From: Pseudomonadota bacterium
GTDB lineage: Bacteria > Pseudomonadota > Gammaproteobacteria > Acidithiobacillales > Acidithiobacillaceae
Direction: 5' to 3'
DNA: 15,194 bases
NCBI GenBank assembly: GCA_021818125.1
Contig: JAKAFG010000025.1
Span: 1 to 15,194 of the forward strand
Positions 7,525 to 14,833 of this stretch are shown one piece after another. Position 1 is the stretch's first letter. Each line of letters starts with the position of its first letter. The notes beneath the pieces are model-generated. The model was not told the DNA's origin. It saw nothing but the letters and a program-made list of their open reading frames with translations, and made no database searches. The translations under genes were made by a program, and so were the position numbers.

Positions 7525-8124
7525 TTATTTATAAAAAAACATTTTTCCGATAACACTCTTCCCGCTGAGTTCATGAAGGATGGCAAAAAATACATGCCCA
7601 CCAAGATATACCCACGCGGTATAGGATATTACCCTATGGACCACAGCAATCTCAGTATATAACACAAAATCGTTTGACTGCAGGCCAAGTATCGAGTTCC
7701 CGCGAGGTAAAACCAAAAGCAACAGCATTCCAGTTAACGCCATCAATGTAAAAGACATTATTCCAATTCCATGCCAGAACCCTGATAGCCCAACGGTGTT
7801 ACCGCCCTCTGGGAGAATATGTTCCCCTAAATTTTTTATATCCTTAACAATGTGCTGCATGCCCGCGCGATTCCATGGGAACAGAATAGAGAACTGCGAC
7901 GCGGTGTATATCCATAACCATTCCAACAAAATAATAATCGTTGACGCAATACCAACATATTCGTGCACATATAGATATAACTTCGTACGCGGGTCATGAA
8001 CCACCAACCCAAGAAACATCTGACCAGTCAATACGATAGCCATAACAAAATGTATTATCTTCGTCGTATTATCAAATTCGGTTACGCAACCCTTCGCTGT
8101 GATGCCGACATCTCCATTTGACAT
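7525..8124 (-). CDS. Cytochrome b561-type membrane protein
   Basis: This 199-residue integral membrane protein has four hydrophobic helices at about 24-42, 52-73, 118-139 and 159-184. Histidines lie at helix positions typical of b-haem ligands in the prokaryotic cytochrome b561 / hydrogenase cytochrome b family: His25, His54 (V-H-E-Y-V-G), His118 (F-W-H-G-I-G), His163 (V-V-H-R-V) and His177/His184 (G-G-H-V-F-F-A-I-L-H-E-L). Such proteins pass electrons between the quinone pool and soluble redox partners; the partner here is unknown. The ATG at 8124-8122 has an AGAGAGGT ribosome site seven bases upstream and is preferred over the ATG 36 bases earlier. Base composition is A+T-rich like the genes to its right, unlike thiD on its left. 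Confidence 0.85.
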   Translation of the reverse strand: MSNGDVGITAKGCVTEFDNTTKIIHFVMAIVLTGQMFLGLVVHDPRTKLYLYVHEYVGIASTIIILLEWLWIYTASQFSILFPWNRAGMQHIVKDIKNLGEHILPEGGNTVGLSGFWHGIGIMSFTLMALTGMLLLLVLPRGNSILGLQSNDFVLYTEIAVVHRVISYTAWVYLGGHVFFAILHELSGKSVIGKMFFYK

Positions 8125-8147
8125 TTTAATTACCTCTCTGTCTACTA

Positions 8148-8166
8148 GCGACGATCGCAACGTCGC
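8148..8166. repeat. Short inverted repeat upstream of the cytochrome b561 gene
   Basis: GCGACG (8148-8153) and CGTCGC (8161-8166) form a six-base inverted repeat with a seven-base spacer, 24 bases or more before the b561 ATG. Partial pairing may extend outward (TAG and CTA flanks). It could be an mRNA leader hairpin or an operator; there is no T-run, so it is not a terminator. Confidence 0.35.
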
Positions 8167-8229
8167 GAGCTAACACTCGATGTTTTTATATGCATACAGT
8201 CCATATAATACGATTTTGGCTTTTCATAG

Positions 8230-8679
8230 TTACATACCGATGGACTTTTTGATTGTTTCCATTGCCGCCAACGGGTTTTTTATATACTGCACCATAACCC
8301 CTAGATCATCACTAGCAATAATTACGGAGCCGTAATTAAATTTCGATCCAATCCAGGTTTGTTTAATTTTTATGTCGCGAACGGATGTCGCCGGGATGGA
8401 AACATTTTGTCGTCGTGCCATTCCGTATTTTACTACCAGGCTGCCATTATCAACAAGACATCTGGTAGTGAGCATTAACGTCGCCAGATTTGCCGCATCA
8501 ATTACTGATAAGACAATTATTACCGCTCCAATCATTACAAAAAACCCACTACCAAAAACCACAAAGGGAACGCTCACAAGAAATATCAGCAGTGAACCCA
8601 AAAAAGCAGATGGTGCTACGTTAACGTCGTCCAATACCACGGCTGTAGTATATTTTACGTCATTCCGCTGTCCAGACAT
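8230..8679 (-). CDS. Membrane protein with bacterial PH domain (YdbS/YdbT-like)
   Basis: This 149-residue protein has two close membrane helices (about 25-42 and 44-63) followed by a soluble domain of about 80 residues. That domain reads C-L-V-D-N-G-S-L-V-V-K-Y-G, then I-P-A-T-S-V-R-D-I-K-I-K-Q, then G-S-K-F-N-Y-G-S-V-I-I-A, and near the end Y-I-K-N-P. This order (strand-rich start, I-P-x-x-x-I/V-x-D-I, a G-x-x-x-x-Y-G turn, terminal N-P helix) is typical of the bacterial PH-like domain called bPH_2. Function is generally unknown; membrane-associated scaffolding is a guess. The ATG at 8679 has a GAGGGG site seven bases upstream. A 169-base untranslated stretch separates it from the lipoprotein gene, so it could have its own promoter. 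Confidence 0.72.
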   Translation of the reverse strand: MSGQRNDVKYTTAVVLDDVNVAPSAFLGSLLIFLVSVPFVVFGSGFFVMIGAVIIVLSVIDAANLATLMLTTRCLVDNGSLVVKYGMARRQNVSIPATSVRDIKIKQTWIGSKFNYGSVIIASDDLGVMVQYIKNPLAAMETIKKSIGM

Positions 8680-8848
8680 ACGTCATCCCCTCACCCAATT
8701 TCTTTGTTTTCAAAGTAAAAAAGAGCACCCGAAACAAACCCGATCATTCACCGACACGGCCACGTACCCATGGAAATTACTCGCGCCATTTTATCAAATG
8801 CGAGTTGTTCGTAATGCCCTATGCACCAGTCACGTCATTTATGCTAGA

Positions 8849-9256
8849 TCATTTACAGTCCCGGGCATTATCCAGTTTGCTGATCAGGACCCAGTGTGCT
8901 GCATATCCCTGCTGTACCTTTGCCAACGGACCTCGAATGTTTACCACCATACCGCAAGGTGTCTGGCTTCCCAATTGTATCGGCTCTGCTTTGCCATGCA
9001 TGTTGCCGCCCAGTGAAGTTGTCGGTGTCGGCAAATGCACAGGCAGCGGTTCGTGCGCAATTTTCACCGGAATCTGCCGAGAAGAAGGTGTTATTTTACC
9101 CATCTCCGCACTATTCGCCAAACCTCTGTACGCAAGTGGTTGCATGTTCTGCGTACTGGCGGTGGTAGAACAGCCGACCAGCAACAAGAGCATGGTAGAC
9201 GAGAACAGCAGAGGAAAGAGAAAACTGATATTCCTTGGATAATTATAATTTTCCAT
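8849..9256 (-). CDS. Small lipoprotein of unknown function
   Basis: I do not recognise this 135-residue protein. It begins with a basic/polar stretch and a hydrophobic core ending L-L-V-G-C, a good lipobox with the lipidated cysteine at residue 29, so it should be exported and anchored in a membrane. The mature part is proline-rich in its middle, with histidines at 68, 74, 87 and 121. It ends in a more structured-looking segment containing Cys101 (T-P-C-G-M-V-V-N) and Cys134 (next to last), which could pair as a disulfide. The ATG at 9256 lies 14 bases inside the 3' end of resC, so the two are probably co-translated; the ribosome site is weak. Position directly after resB-resC suggests a link to cytochrome assembly or periplasmic electron transfer, but this is inference only. 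Confidence 0.75.
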   Translation of the reverse strand: MENYNYPRNISFLFPLLFSSTMLLLLVGCSTTASTQNMQPLAYRGLANSAEMGKITPSSRQIPVKIAHEPLPVHLPTPTTSLGGNMHGKAEPIQLGSQTPCGMVVNIRGPLAKVQQGYAAHWVLISKLDNARDCK

Positions 9257-10418
9257 ACGAATGGAGCCCCGATAAAAATAAATTAACACCCAGAAAACAG
9301 AATGACACAATCCACAGACTAAGAAACGACCACCAGGCCATATTCGTGCCTCGCCATCCCTTCACCGTGCGGGCATGCAGATACCCGGCATAGTTTAGCC
9401 ACACAATAAGCGACCATGTCTCTTTGGGATCCCACGACCAGAACCCGCCCCACGCCTGAGCGGCCCACACCGCTCCAAGAATGGTGGAAATAGTGAACAA
9501 CAGGAACCCAAATGTAATGGCCGCATACATGATGTCGTCCATTATCGGCTGGCCAGGAAGAATTGAGGCCAGCCCCCCGCCTCGCTTCTGGGAGGCGCCA
9601 TCCAGGATATATGCGAAGCCAACGAGCGACGCTATAGTGAAGTTCGCATAGGCTATAAACATCATGGGGACATGTAGCTTTATCCAGAAGCTTTGAAGCG
9701 CGGGGATCAGTGGCTGTATTTTGTCCATGTTCTGAGCGAAGGTGATCCACAAGAAAAATAGCACCGCAACGCCGACGAGGGGCATCACAAATGCTCCCAA
9801 TGCTTTCGCCTTATATCGCGATTCGTAGAACAGGTAGAATAGTGATGTTGAAGCGCAGAATAACAACATCACTTCCCATAAATTTCCAACCGGGATATGT
9901 CCCCATGACGGATGGCCAATATAGGTCTCTCTCCATCGCACGCCTAAGGCTGTAAATCCCATTATAACACCGAGCCATGCCATGGCCGTACTCGCGGCTG
10001 CCACAGAGGATTTATGCGTGAATAAATATACCTCATAACCGATGGTGGCGAACAACAGGAAACCGCTCATCCACAGGGCTGCGGCATCACCCTGGAGAAC
10101 ATACCTCATTAGCCAATTGTTGTCCGGGGTTTGACCAACACTGTACAACCACACGGCAAACAAAGATAACGCAACCACGACATAGGTCACGATTTGAAAT
10201 GGACGCCAATAAAGACCCGCAGCTATAAGTGCCACATACCAACTTCCCAGGATCACGTACTGCCAATATCCAAATGACTTGGAAAACAACAGCAGTAAAG
10301 CTACAGCACCGCCTGTTAATAACAGCGCCCACAGACCATCCATACCTCTACCATGCCAGCCGGGCCGCAAGCCATCATCATTATTTAACCCATCGAAACG
10401 AACATGCACACTATTCAC
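9243..10418 (-). CDS. resC: Cytochrome c biogenesis protein ResC (CcsA family)
   Basis: ResC is the haem-handling half of the System II cytochrome c synthetase. It moves haem across the inner membrane and presents it to apocytochromes together with ResB. The 391 residues contain about eight hydrophobic helices. The tryptophan-rich WWD haem-binding segment is clear: W-G-G-F-W-S-W-D-P-K-E at 323-333, followed by T-W-S-L-I-V-W-L-N-Y. Candidate haem-ligand histidines flank it at 249 (K-L-H-V-P-M) and 386 (G-L-H-S-Y-G). The start is GTG at 10418-10416, preceded by a perfect AAGGAG six bases upstream and overlapping the resB stop by eight bases. No ATG fits as well. It is translated with resB. Confidence 0.93.
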   Translation of the reverse strand: MNSVHVRFDGLNNDDGLRPGWHGRGMDGLWALLLTGGAVALLLLFSKSFGYWQYVILGSWYVALIAAGLYWRPFQIVTYVVVALSLFAVWLYSVGQTPDNNWLMRYVLQGDAAALWMSGFLLFATIGYEVYLFTHKSSVAAASTAMAWLGVIMGFTALGVRWRETYIGHPSWGHIPVGNLWEVMLLFCASTSLFYLFYESRYKAKALGAFVMPLVGVAVLFFLWITFAQNMDKIQPLIPALQSFWIKLHVPMMFIAYANFTIASLVGFAYILDGASQKRGGGLASILPGQPIMDDIMYAAITFGFLLFTISTILGAVWAAQAWGGFWSWDPKETWSLIVWLNYAGYLHARTVKGWRGTNMAWWSFLSLWIVSFCFLGVNLFLSGLHSYGKL

Positions 10419-12192
10419 TATGTTCTCCTTCGCCCTCAGTTTTTAGGCGCTCGTAAAGAGACTGTATAACATCAGGTATATTGTTCACACTACGGCTACT
10501 ATGGCCGGTTATCACCACATCGGTACCATCGCTCGCCGCTGTCAACTTCGCCATAACCCGTCGTTGCGGCATATAAAACGACATCATGATGCCAAAAACC
10601 AATAAAACACTTCCGATATACAGGAGAATGGTGCCAGGCCATTTTGTAACCTCAAGTCCGGCAGCCCATTTATGCTTATATGCATGCACAGTCATAATAA
10701 ACGGAACGGGATACGCCTGCAGCTGAGTCATCGCATTCATGGTAGCCTGAAAAAGCCGCGCTTGCTGCCGGTAATTAGCCATGATGGATGGGTAGCTAGT
10801 AATTACTAACTTTTTGAAAATCGTTGTCGCAACCGCCATGGTAAGTTTGGTCCCATTCGCTGTGTCATCCTTTAACTGAGTCAAGTAGGACATAAAGAAG
10901 TTTATTCCGCCATTGGGTCCGACGGGTATTAGCAGGTATTGAAATTGTGACTGTTTTGTTCGCACTCCCTGCAAAAAATAGTTCTGCCCAGAACGGGTAA
11001 TTGGAGATACAAACGTCTTAAACTCTGCCGCCTGTCCGGATGAGGTGGACGCAATGTATGTCATGCTGGGTCCGAGATCCACAAACGGGCTGGCATGGCT
11101 TGCAGTTACACCTGCAGCCTTTGCGGGTATAACATTATAGAGTGAAAAGGACTTTAGTTTAACCTGATACCCATCATGCACAGTCAAAGTATCACCCATT
11201 CGCGCCGTGACATGTTTCGGTGACGCCCCTGGATTCGACAACGAATGGTTGTCTAGGCGCAGCAACGTTCCACCGTCGCTAAAGCTCGCCTGATATATGT
11301 CTACCCCACGATATGAAAGTGGATGATTGACTCTAACAACGGCACGTTTTAGTACTTGCCCACGATGGTCCTCTATATATATATCTGATACAAAATTCTT
11401 TGGCATTCCGTTTGAGTAATAGGTTATGTCAAACTTATGCAAATATATCACAAATGGCAACGGCTGCACCAAATAGCCATTACCGGATGGGACAAACGCA
11501 TTGTCAGTTGAATCCCCGGCAGGTAGAGTGACGTTGCCTCTGTACGCAGAGTTATCAAGAGGCAGCGTGGACACTTGTGGCACATCAGATACCGGCTCAG
11601 AAAAATTAGTCTCTGGAACGATCGATCCATTCCATAGTTTCCACTTCAGTGGCAGGTTGGCATTGTACATTGCACCTACGCAAAATATCACAATTGCCAC
11701 ATGTGTCAGTATATAACCTGCGCCATAGAAACGCCCACGGACCGATACCAGCGAAGCAGATGTATTCGTAGCCCTAACACGCGGTTCATATCCCGCCGCA
11801 GTCATCCATGAAGCAAGGACTGGGGTCGCGTCCGCTAGACGTAGTGAAGTGCGATACACATCCTGCTTGCCCCCGTCACGTCCGTGGTCTCTCCATATAT
11901 TTACCATGCCCATTATTTTGGTCGGAATGTTTCTTATCAGGCAAGACGCTGTGGAAAGTACTAAGATAGCCAAGATAGCCAAGAACCATGGGGTTCCGTA
12001 GACGTCGTAAAATCCAAGAGACTTAAATACAGCAAACCAGAACGGGCCGAACTGGTGGGCATAGTCAGCGTAGGGCTGTGCCTGTGGCAAAACGGTACCG
12101 ATGATAGAGGCTATTGCCAGCAGGACGAGCAGGGATACCGCGAAACGCATCGAGGTAAAAATAACAACAAATTCCGCCATTCTCTTCTGCAT
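10411..12192 (-). CDS. resB: Cytochrome c biogenesis protein ResB (Ccs1 family)
   Basis: ResB partners ResC in System II cytochrome c maturation; its large external domain is thought to bind apocytochrome and its histidines to help hold haem. The 593 residues show three N-terminal membrane helices (about 17-36, 68-86 and 157-176), a periplasmic region of more than 300 residues, a fourth helix at about 517-541 ending Y-M-P-Q-R-R, and a short acidic cytoplasmic tail. An R-G-R-F-Y-G-A-G-Y-I-L-T-H motif leads into helix 3, with the conserved His164. The periplasmic domain includes R-G-V-D-I-Y-Q-A-S-F, typical of the family. The ATG at 12192 has an AGAGAG ribosome site six bases upstream; ATG 12180 is an alternative. 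It precedes resC with an eight-base overlap. Confidence 0.93.
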   Translation of the reverse strand: MQKRMAEFVVIFTSMRFAVSLLVLLAIASIIGTVLPQAQPYADYAHQFGPFWFAVFKSLGFYDVYGTPWFLAILAILVLSTASCLIRNIPTKIMGMVNIWRDHGRDGGKQDVYRTSLRLADATPVLASWMTAAGYEPRVRATNTSASLVSVRGRFYGAGYILTHVAIVIFCVGAMYNANLPLKWKLWNGSIVPETNFSEPVSDVPQVSTLPLDNSAYRGNVTLPAGDSTDNAFVPSGNGYLVQPLPFVIYLHKFDITYYSNGMPKNFVSDIYIEDHRGQVLKRAVVRVNHPLSYRGVDIYQASFSDGGTLLRLDNHSLSNPGASPKHVTARMGDTLTVHDGYQVKLKSFSLYNVIPAKAAGVTASHASPFVDLGPSMTYIASTSSGQAAEFKTFVSPITRSGQNYFLQGVRTKQSQFQYLLIPVGPNGGINFFMSYLTQLKDDTANGTKLTMAVATTIFKKLVITSYPSIMANYRQQARLFQATMNAMTQLQAYPVPFIMTVHAYKHKWAAGLEVTKWPGTILLYIGSVLLVFGIMMSFYMPQRRVMAKLTAASDGTDVVITGHSSRSVNNIPDVIQSLYERLKTEGEGEHSE

Positions 12193-12297
12193 GTGGTACT
12201 CTCTATTGCCGCTAGGCCGATCATTTATCTAAAAATATTTCGCATCACTACATACCGCTTCATAACCGCACCAGGCATTCGAAGTACCGATAACTCA

Positions 12298-13203
12298 TTA
12301 AGGCATCAGGCGCTGGCTGGTCCAAACCTCGCCATTTTTACGGTACATAAAGCGGTCATGCAAACGGTCCTGTCGCCCTTGCCAGAATTCAAAATAATTT
12401 GGCACGAGACGGTACCCCCCCCAACTTTCCTTGCGTGGCACGTCACCGTCCTGGAATCGTGCGCTGAGGGCCAGGACGCGATTTTCCAACTCTGCGCGGC
12501 AGGCTATAGGCTGGCTCTGCTCTGACGCCAATGCGCTGATCCGACAGGCCATGGGTCGCTCTTTAAAATACCTTTCTGATAAGTCTTCCTCGACTCGTTC
12601 TACTCTCCCAGAAATCCGCACCTGGCGCTCTGTTTCAGGCCAGTAGAAGCATAATGCGGCTTGCGGATTAATCGCCAACTCGACCCCTTTCTGGCTATTA
12701 CTGTCCGTATACCAGCAATAGCCACGATCGCTAAAATGTTTGATCAGGACATATCGAACCGATGGCTGTCCCTCAGCGCTCGCGGTGGCTAACGCAGCAG
12801 CCGTCACATCTCTACACTCAGCTCGAATGGCGTCGTTAAACCAGCATTCGAACTGGCTGACGGGGTTTTCAGATAGATTAACACTACGCAGCGCAACGTT
12901 GGAATATTCTCGTCGAATTGCCCGAAGGTCAGTTTCGCTATTGCGGTGCGCATCCTCACGTTCGTCACCTTTAGCTTCAGGCAGGCTCCAGAGGTTTACC
13001 AAGATCCTTTTCTTATTGAGCACGCAGCGAAGGGATCGGATCTGACCACGATCCGCCATACTAACGGTTAGTGTGCCAATTCGTTGCGGACTTAAGCCTG
13101 TGCTGACTGAAATCTCGCCATTTGTCATAGGGCCGCTTGTAAGTGCCTGCATGACCATCGCACAATCTTTTACAAAGCGTTCGGTCGTGGCTACACCAAC
13201 CAT
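12298..13203 (-). CDS. pdxH: Winged-helix domain fused to pyridoxamine 5'-phosphate oxidase (PdxH)
   Basis: The C-terminal part (about 92-301) is a complete FMN-dependent PdxH, which oxidises pyridoxine/pyridoxamine phosphate to the cofactor pyridoxal phosphate. It has L-R-A-I-R-R-E-Y, R-Y-V-L-I-K-H-F (Arg150, Lys155), Q-K-G-V-E (Lys172), E-R-Q-V-R-I-S-G, W-G-G-Y-R and the substrate motif F-W-Q-G-R-Q-D-R-L-H-D-R-F (Arg280, His282). Normal PdxH is about 210-220 residues and starts near residue 90 here. The extra N-terminus reads as a winged-helix domain: helix V-K-D-C-A-M-V-M-Q-A-L-T-S-G, then M-T-N-G-E-I-S-V-S-T-G-L-S, recognition helix P-Q-R-I-G-T-L-T-V-S-M, and wing R-S-L-R-C-V-L-N-K-K-R-I-L-V. 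The two parts are one open frame. The ATG at 13203 has a GGAG nine bases upstream; ATG 13218 and GTG 13314 are further in-frame options without good ribosome sites. Confidence 0.9.
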   Translation of the reverse strand: MVGVATTERFVKDCAMVMQALTSGPMTNGEISVSTGLSPQRIGTLTVSMADRGQIRSLRCVLNKKRILVNLWSLPEAKGDEREDAHRNSETDLRAIRREYSNVALRSVNLSENPVSQFECWFNDAIRAECRDVTAAALATASAEGQPSVRYVLIKHFSDRGYCWYTDSNSQKGVELAINPQAALCFYWPETERQVRISGRVERVEEDLSERYFKERPMACRISALASEQSQPIACRAELENRVLALSARFQDGDVPRKESWGGYRLVPNYFEFWQGRQDRLHDRFMYRKNGEVWTSQRLMP

Positions 13204-13320
13204 ACTGTAAAACTCCATCCCAAAAATAAGTGCTTTACTTTTATCGCCGCCGTCCGGTTGTACATTACCCCTCCGTTTTACATCATCACGTCTTGCCCAG
13301 CATAATGGTGCCACTTATAA

Positions 13321-14058
13321 TTATTCGTCATTCTTACCCATCAATATAGGGGCTACTGTATCATCTGTATTACCAGAATCGGCGTCACGCACTCTCGCTT
13401 TTTTCGCCAGAATCGATGTCAGCCCCCCCTTACCTATTAGTCCAGTAATCAATCCGAGATGGCCGTCCTTCCGTTGATAAATGATGTCCGGGAGCTGATC
13501 AACTTTGATCTCGTGCAAAAATCCGTTATTTAGTTCTATCTCTCTGATTGTTGCCATATCTCGCGGGGACGGACTATCGAGAATATGGGCAACGTGTGGA
13601 AGCGTTACCTGATTTTTATTATCCATATTATCGCCAATAATTCGCTCTACGCTCGACAACTCCGACGCCGGCGATTTGGCCTGTAGTATGTATACAGCCT
13701 CTGACATACTACTCGGCTCTATCATAGCTACTGGGACGTAACGAACCGTTAGGCGCCCCTCACTAACGAGGTGTTCTTCAGCGTTATACATGATGTGGCA
13801 ATATGGGCAATTAGTATCGGTAAAGTCATATATTATGGGCCCGCCGTGGCCTCGCTGAATGTACGTTAGATGGCTGGCCATCATACCCCAAAAACGCGCC
13901 GCAGAGACCTCGGATAGCTTAGGTGCCCTGGGTTTGGTTACTCCAGCAAAGACACTCGCCTTACTGGGGATCGCCGACGTCGTTGCCTTTTTTGTACACG
14001 CCGATAGTAGCCCTACCATTACTACCATGAGTAGTATTCGCATGGTAAATGACGGCAT
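13321..14058 (-). CDS. DsbC/DsbG-like thioredoxin-fold lipoprotein
   Basis: This 245-residue exported protein has a short signal peptide ending L-L-S-A-C, a lipobox with lipidated Cys21, so it is probably membrane-anchored on the periplasmic side. The thioredoxin-like domain carries F-T-D-T-N-C-P-Y-C-H with the redox pair at 84-87. C-P-Y-C is the active-site form of DsbG, and the surrounding sequence resembles DsbC/DsbG disulfide isomerases. A later L-P-D-I-I-Y-Q segment probably holds the cis-proline, followed by G-L-I-T-G-L-I-G. The N-terminal linker (about 22-60) is too short for certainty about a full DsbC dimerisation domain. The ATG at 14058 has a GGAG that is rather close; a TTG at 14079 with GGTGAT upstream is an alternative. 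Lying between a cytochrome c gene and resBC, it may handle haem-site cysteines. Confidence 0.85.
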   Translation of the reverse strand: MPSFTMRILLMVVMVGLLSACTKKATTSAIPSKASVFAGVTKPRAPKLSEVSAARFWGMMASHLTYIQRGHGGPIIYDFTDTNCPYCHIMYNAEEHLVSEGRLTVRYVPVAMIEPSSMSEAVYILQAKSPASELSSVERIIGDNMDNKNQVTLPHVAHILDSPSPRDMATIREIELNNGFLHEIKVDQLPDIIYQRKDGHLGLITGLIGKGGLTSILAKKARVRDADSGNTDDTVAPILMGKNDE

Positions 14059-14122
14059 ATCTCCGGCTTTCTGAGTCAATCAAATCACCCATGATCCCAT
14101 AGCCGGGAGGGGGCTACGTTGA

Positions 14123-14554
14123 TCATCGCTTCACGCCTTGGAGATCAATGGGCTTTCCCTGGGACAGGGAGGTCAGATAACTGATGAGCGCCACCATCTT
14201 TGGGCCATCGTAGGATAGCGGCATCCCGTGAAGGCCATTGGTTATACAGGAGTTGACTTGCATCCCCAGCGTTATTACTTTCCCCGCTCGTTCATTATAG
14301 CGAGGGAAGCTCGCTGCGGCACCAATAAGGCTTGGAATCTTTTTGCCCGTTGGCAGCATGCCGTCTACACGTCCGCCACCACGGTGGCATGTCATACAGC
14401 TATTACCGCCAACTCCCAAGGAAGCTGCGGCGAACAACTGACCCCCCTCATGAATAGCTGCTTGCATTGGCCTCTCAGTCGCTGCCAAAGCCGGGGCTGT
14501 AAAGGCCAGTGCAACCACACCCACCACAAGACACGAAATTTTCTGTAAAGTCAT
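14123..14554 (-). CDS. Monohaem cytochrome c, periplasmic
   Basis: This 143-residue precursor has a Sec signal peptide (basic M-T-L-Q-K, hydrophobic core, cleavage likely after A-P-A-L-A near residue 24). It has a single haem attachment site, C-M-T-C-H, at 53-57. The distal haem ligand is probably Met111 in L-H-G-M-P-L, followed by a K-M-V-A-L-I-S-Y-L helix. The Q-V-N-S-C-I block before that methionine resembles SoxX-like and related class I cytochromes of sulfur and iron oxidisers, but I would not assign a specific partner. It should act as a soluble periplasmic electron carrier and be a substrate of the ResB/ResC system encoded downstream. ATG 14554 is chosen for the signal peptide; the ribosome site is weak. 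It may be the first gene of the operon running into the dsb and res genes. Confidence 0.88.
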   Translation of the reverse strand: MTLQKISCLVVGVVALAFTAPALAATERPMQAAIHEGGQLFAAASLGVGGNSCMTCHRGGGRVDGMLPTGKKIPSLIGAAASFPRYNERAGKVITLGMQVNSCITNGLHGMPLSYDGPKMVALISYLTSLSQGKPIDLQGVKR

Positions 14555-14774
14555 AACGTTACGCGGGGTCCCCTGGCGCGGGCGCCAAGGCTGGGTAGCT
14601 CGCAGGTATTGTAAAACACCCGCCCTCCCCCGCACCTCCTTTTTGTGCAGCCACCTTGCGGTCACAATAGATTCCGATGCCTTTCGGGTAGTGGCACCGG
14701 ATCCGCCCACTATTTTCTAACATATCACAAAAATAACTGTTCATACAGCATCGCCTATTCGGTTGGCACGACGC
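14555..14774. other. Gene-free interval between cytochrome c and the iro terminator
   Basis: This 220-base stretch must hold the promoter of the cytochrome c operon if that operon is independent of iro. On the minus strand I see TACAAT (14613-14608) as a possible -10 box without a convincing -35, an orphan AAGGAGGTG Shine-Dalgarno-like run near 14643-14635 with no start codon at usable distance, and the GC-rich inverted repeats listed separately. Open frames crossing it carry no recognisable protein features and were not called. Confidence 0.5.
14571..14590. repeat. GC-rich inverted repeat before the cytochrome c gene
   Basis: TGGCGC (14574-14579) and GCGCCA (14582-14587) are perfectly inverted around a two-base spacer. 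The pairing continues after one mismatch as CC and GG on the flanks. It lies 17-36 bases upstream of the cytochrome c ATG, beside a second short palindrome, GGGGTCCCC, at 14565-14573. It may be a leader hairpin or a regulator site. Confidence 0.4.
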
Positions 14775-14800
14775 AAAAACCCCTCTCAACGGAGAGGGGT
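14775..14800 (-). terminator. Rho-independent terminator of iro
   Basis: A nine-base perfect stem (14779-14787 with 14792-14800, sequence ACCCCTCTC and its complement) encloses the four-base loop AACG. Read on the minus strand, the hairpin is followed at once by TTTTT (14779-14775). It lies 34 bases past the stop codon of the HiPIP gene and should end its transcript, separating iro from the cytochrome c operon. Confidence 0.88.
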
Positions 14801-14833
14801 AAAGAGAAGACGGCCATATTACCAATAAGGTTG

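Noticed and set aside
8700..8726. CTTTG/CAAAG hairpin beside an A/T run, as a terminator
   Set aside because: The stem is only five A/T-rich pairs, and for the minus-strand transcript the T-run lies before the hairpin, not after it.
14096..14118. TAGCC/GGCTA hairpin between the cytochrome c and Dsb-like genes
   Set aside because: A five-base stem with a G-rich loop and no T-run is too weak to call a terminator or operator.
14555..14710. N-terminal extension of the cytochrome c gene
   Set aside because: It would place about 52 Arg-rich residues before a normal signal peptide.
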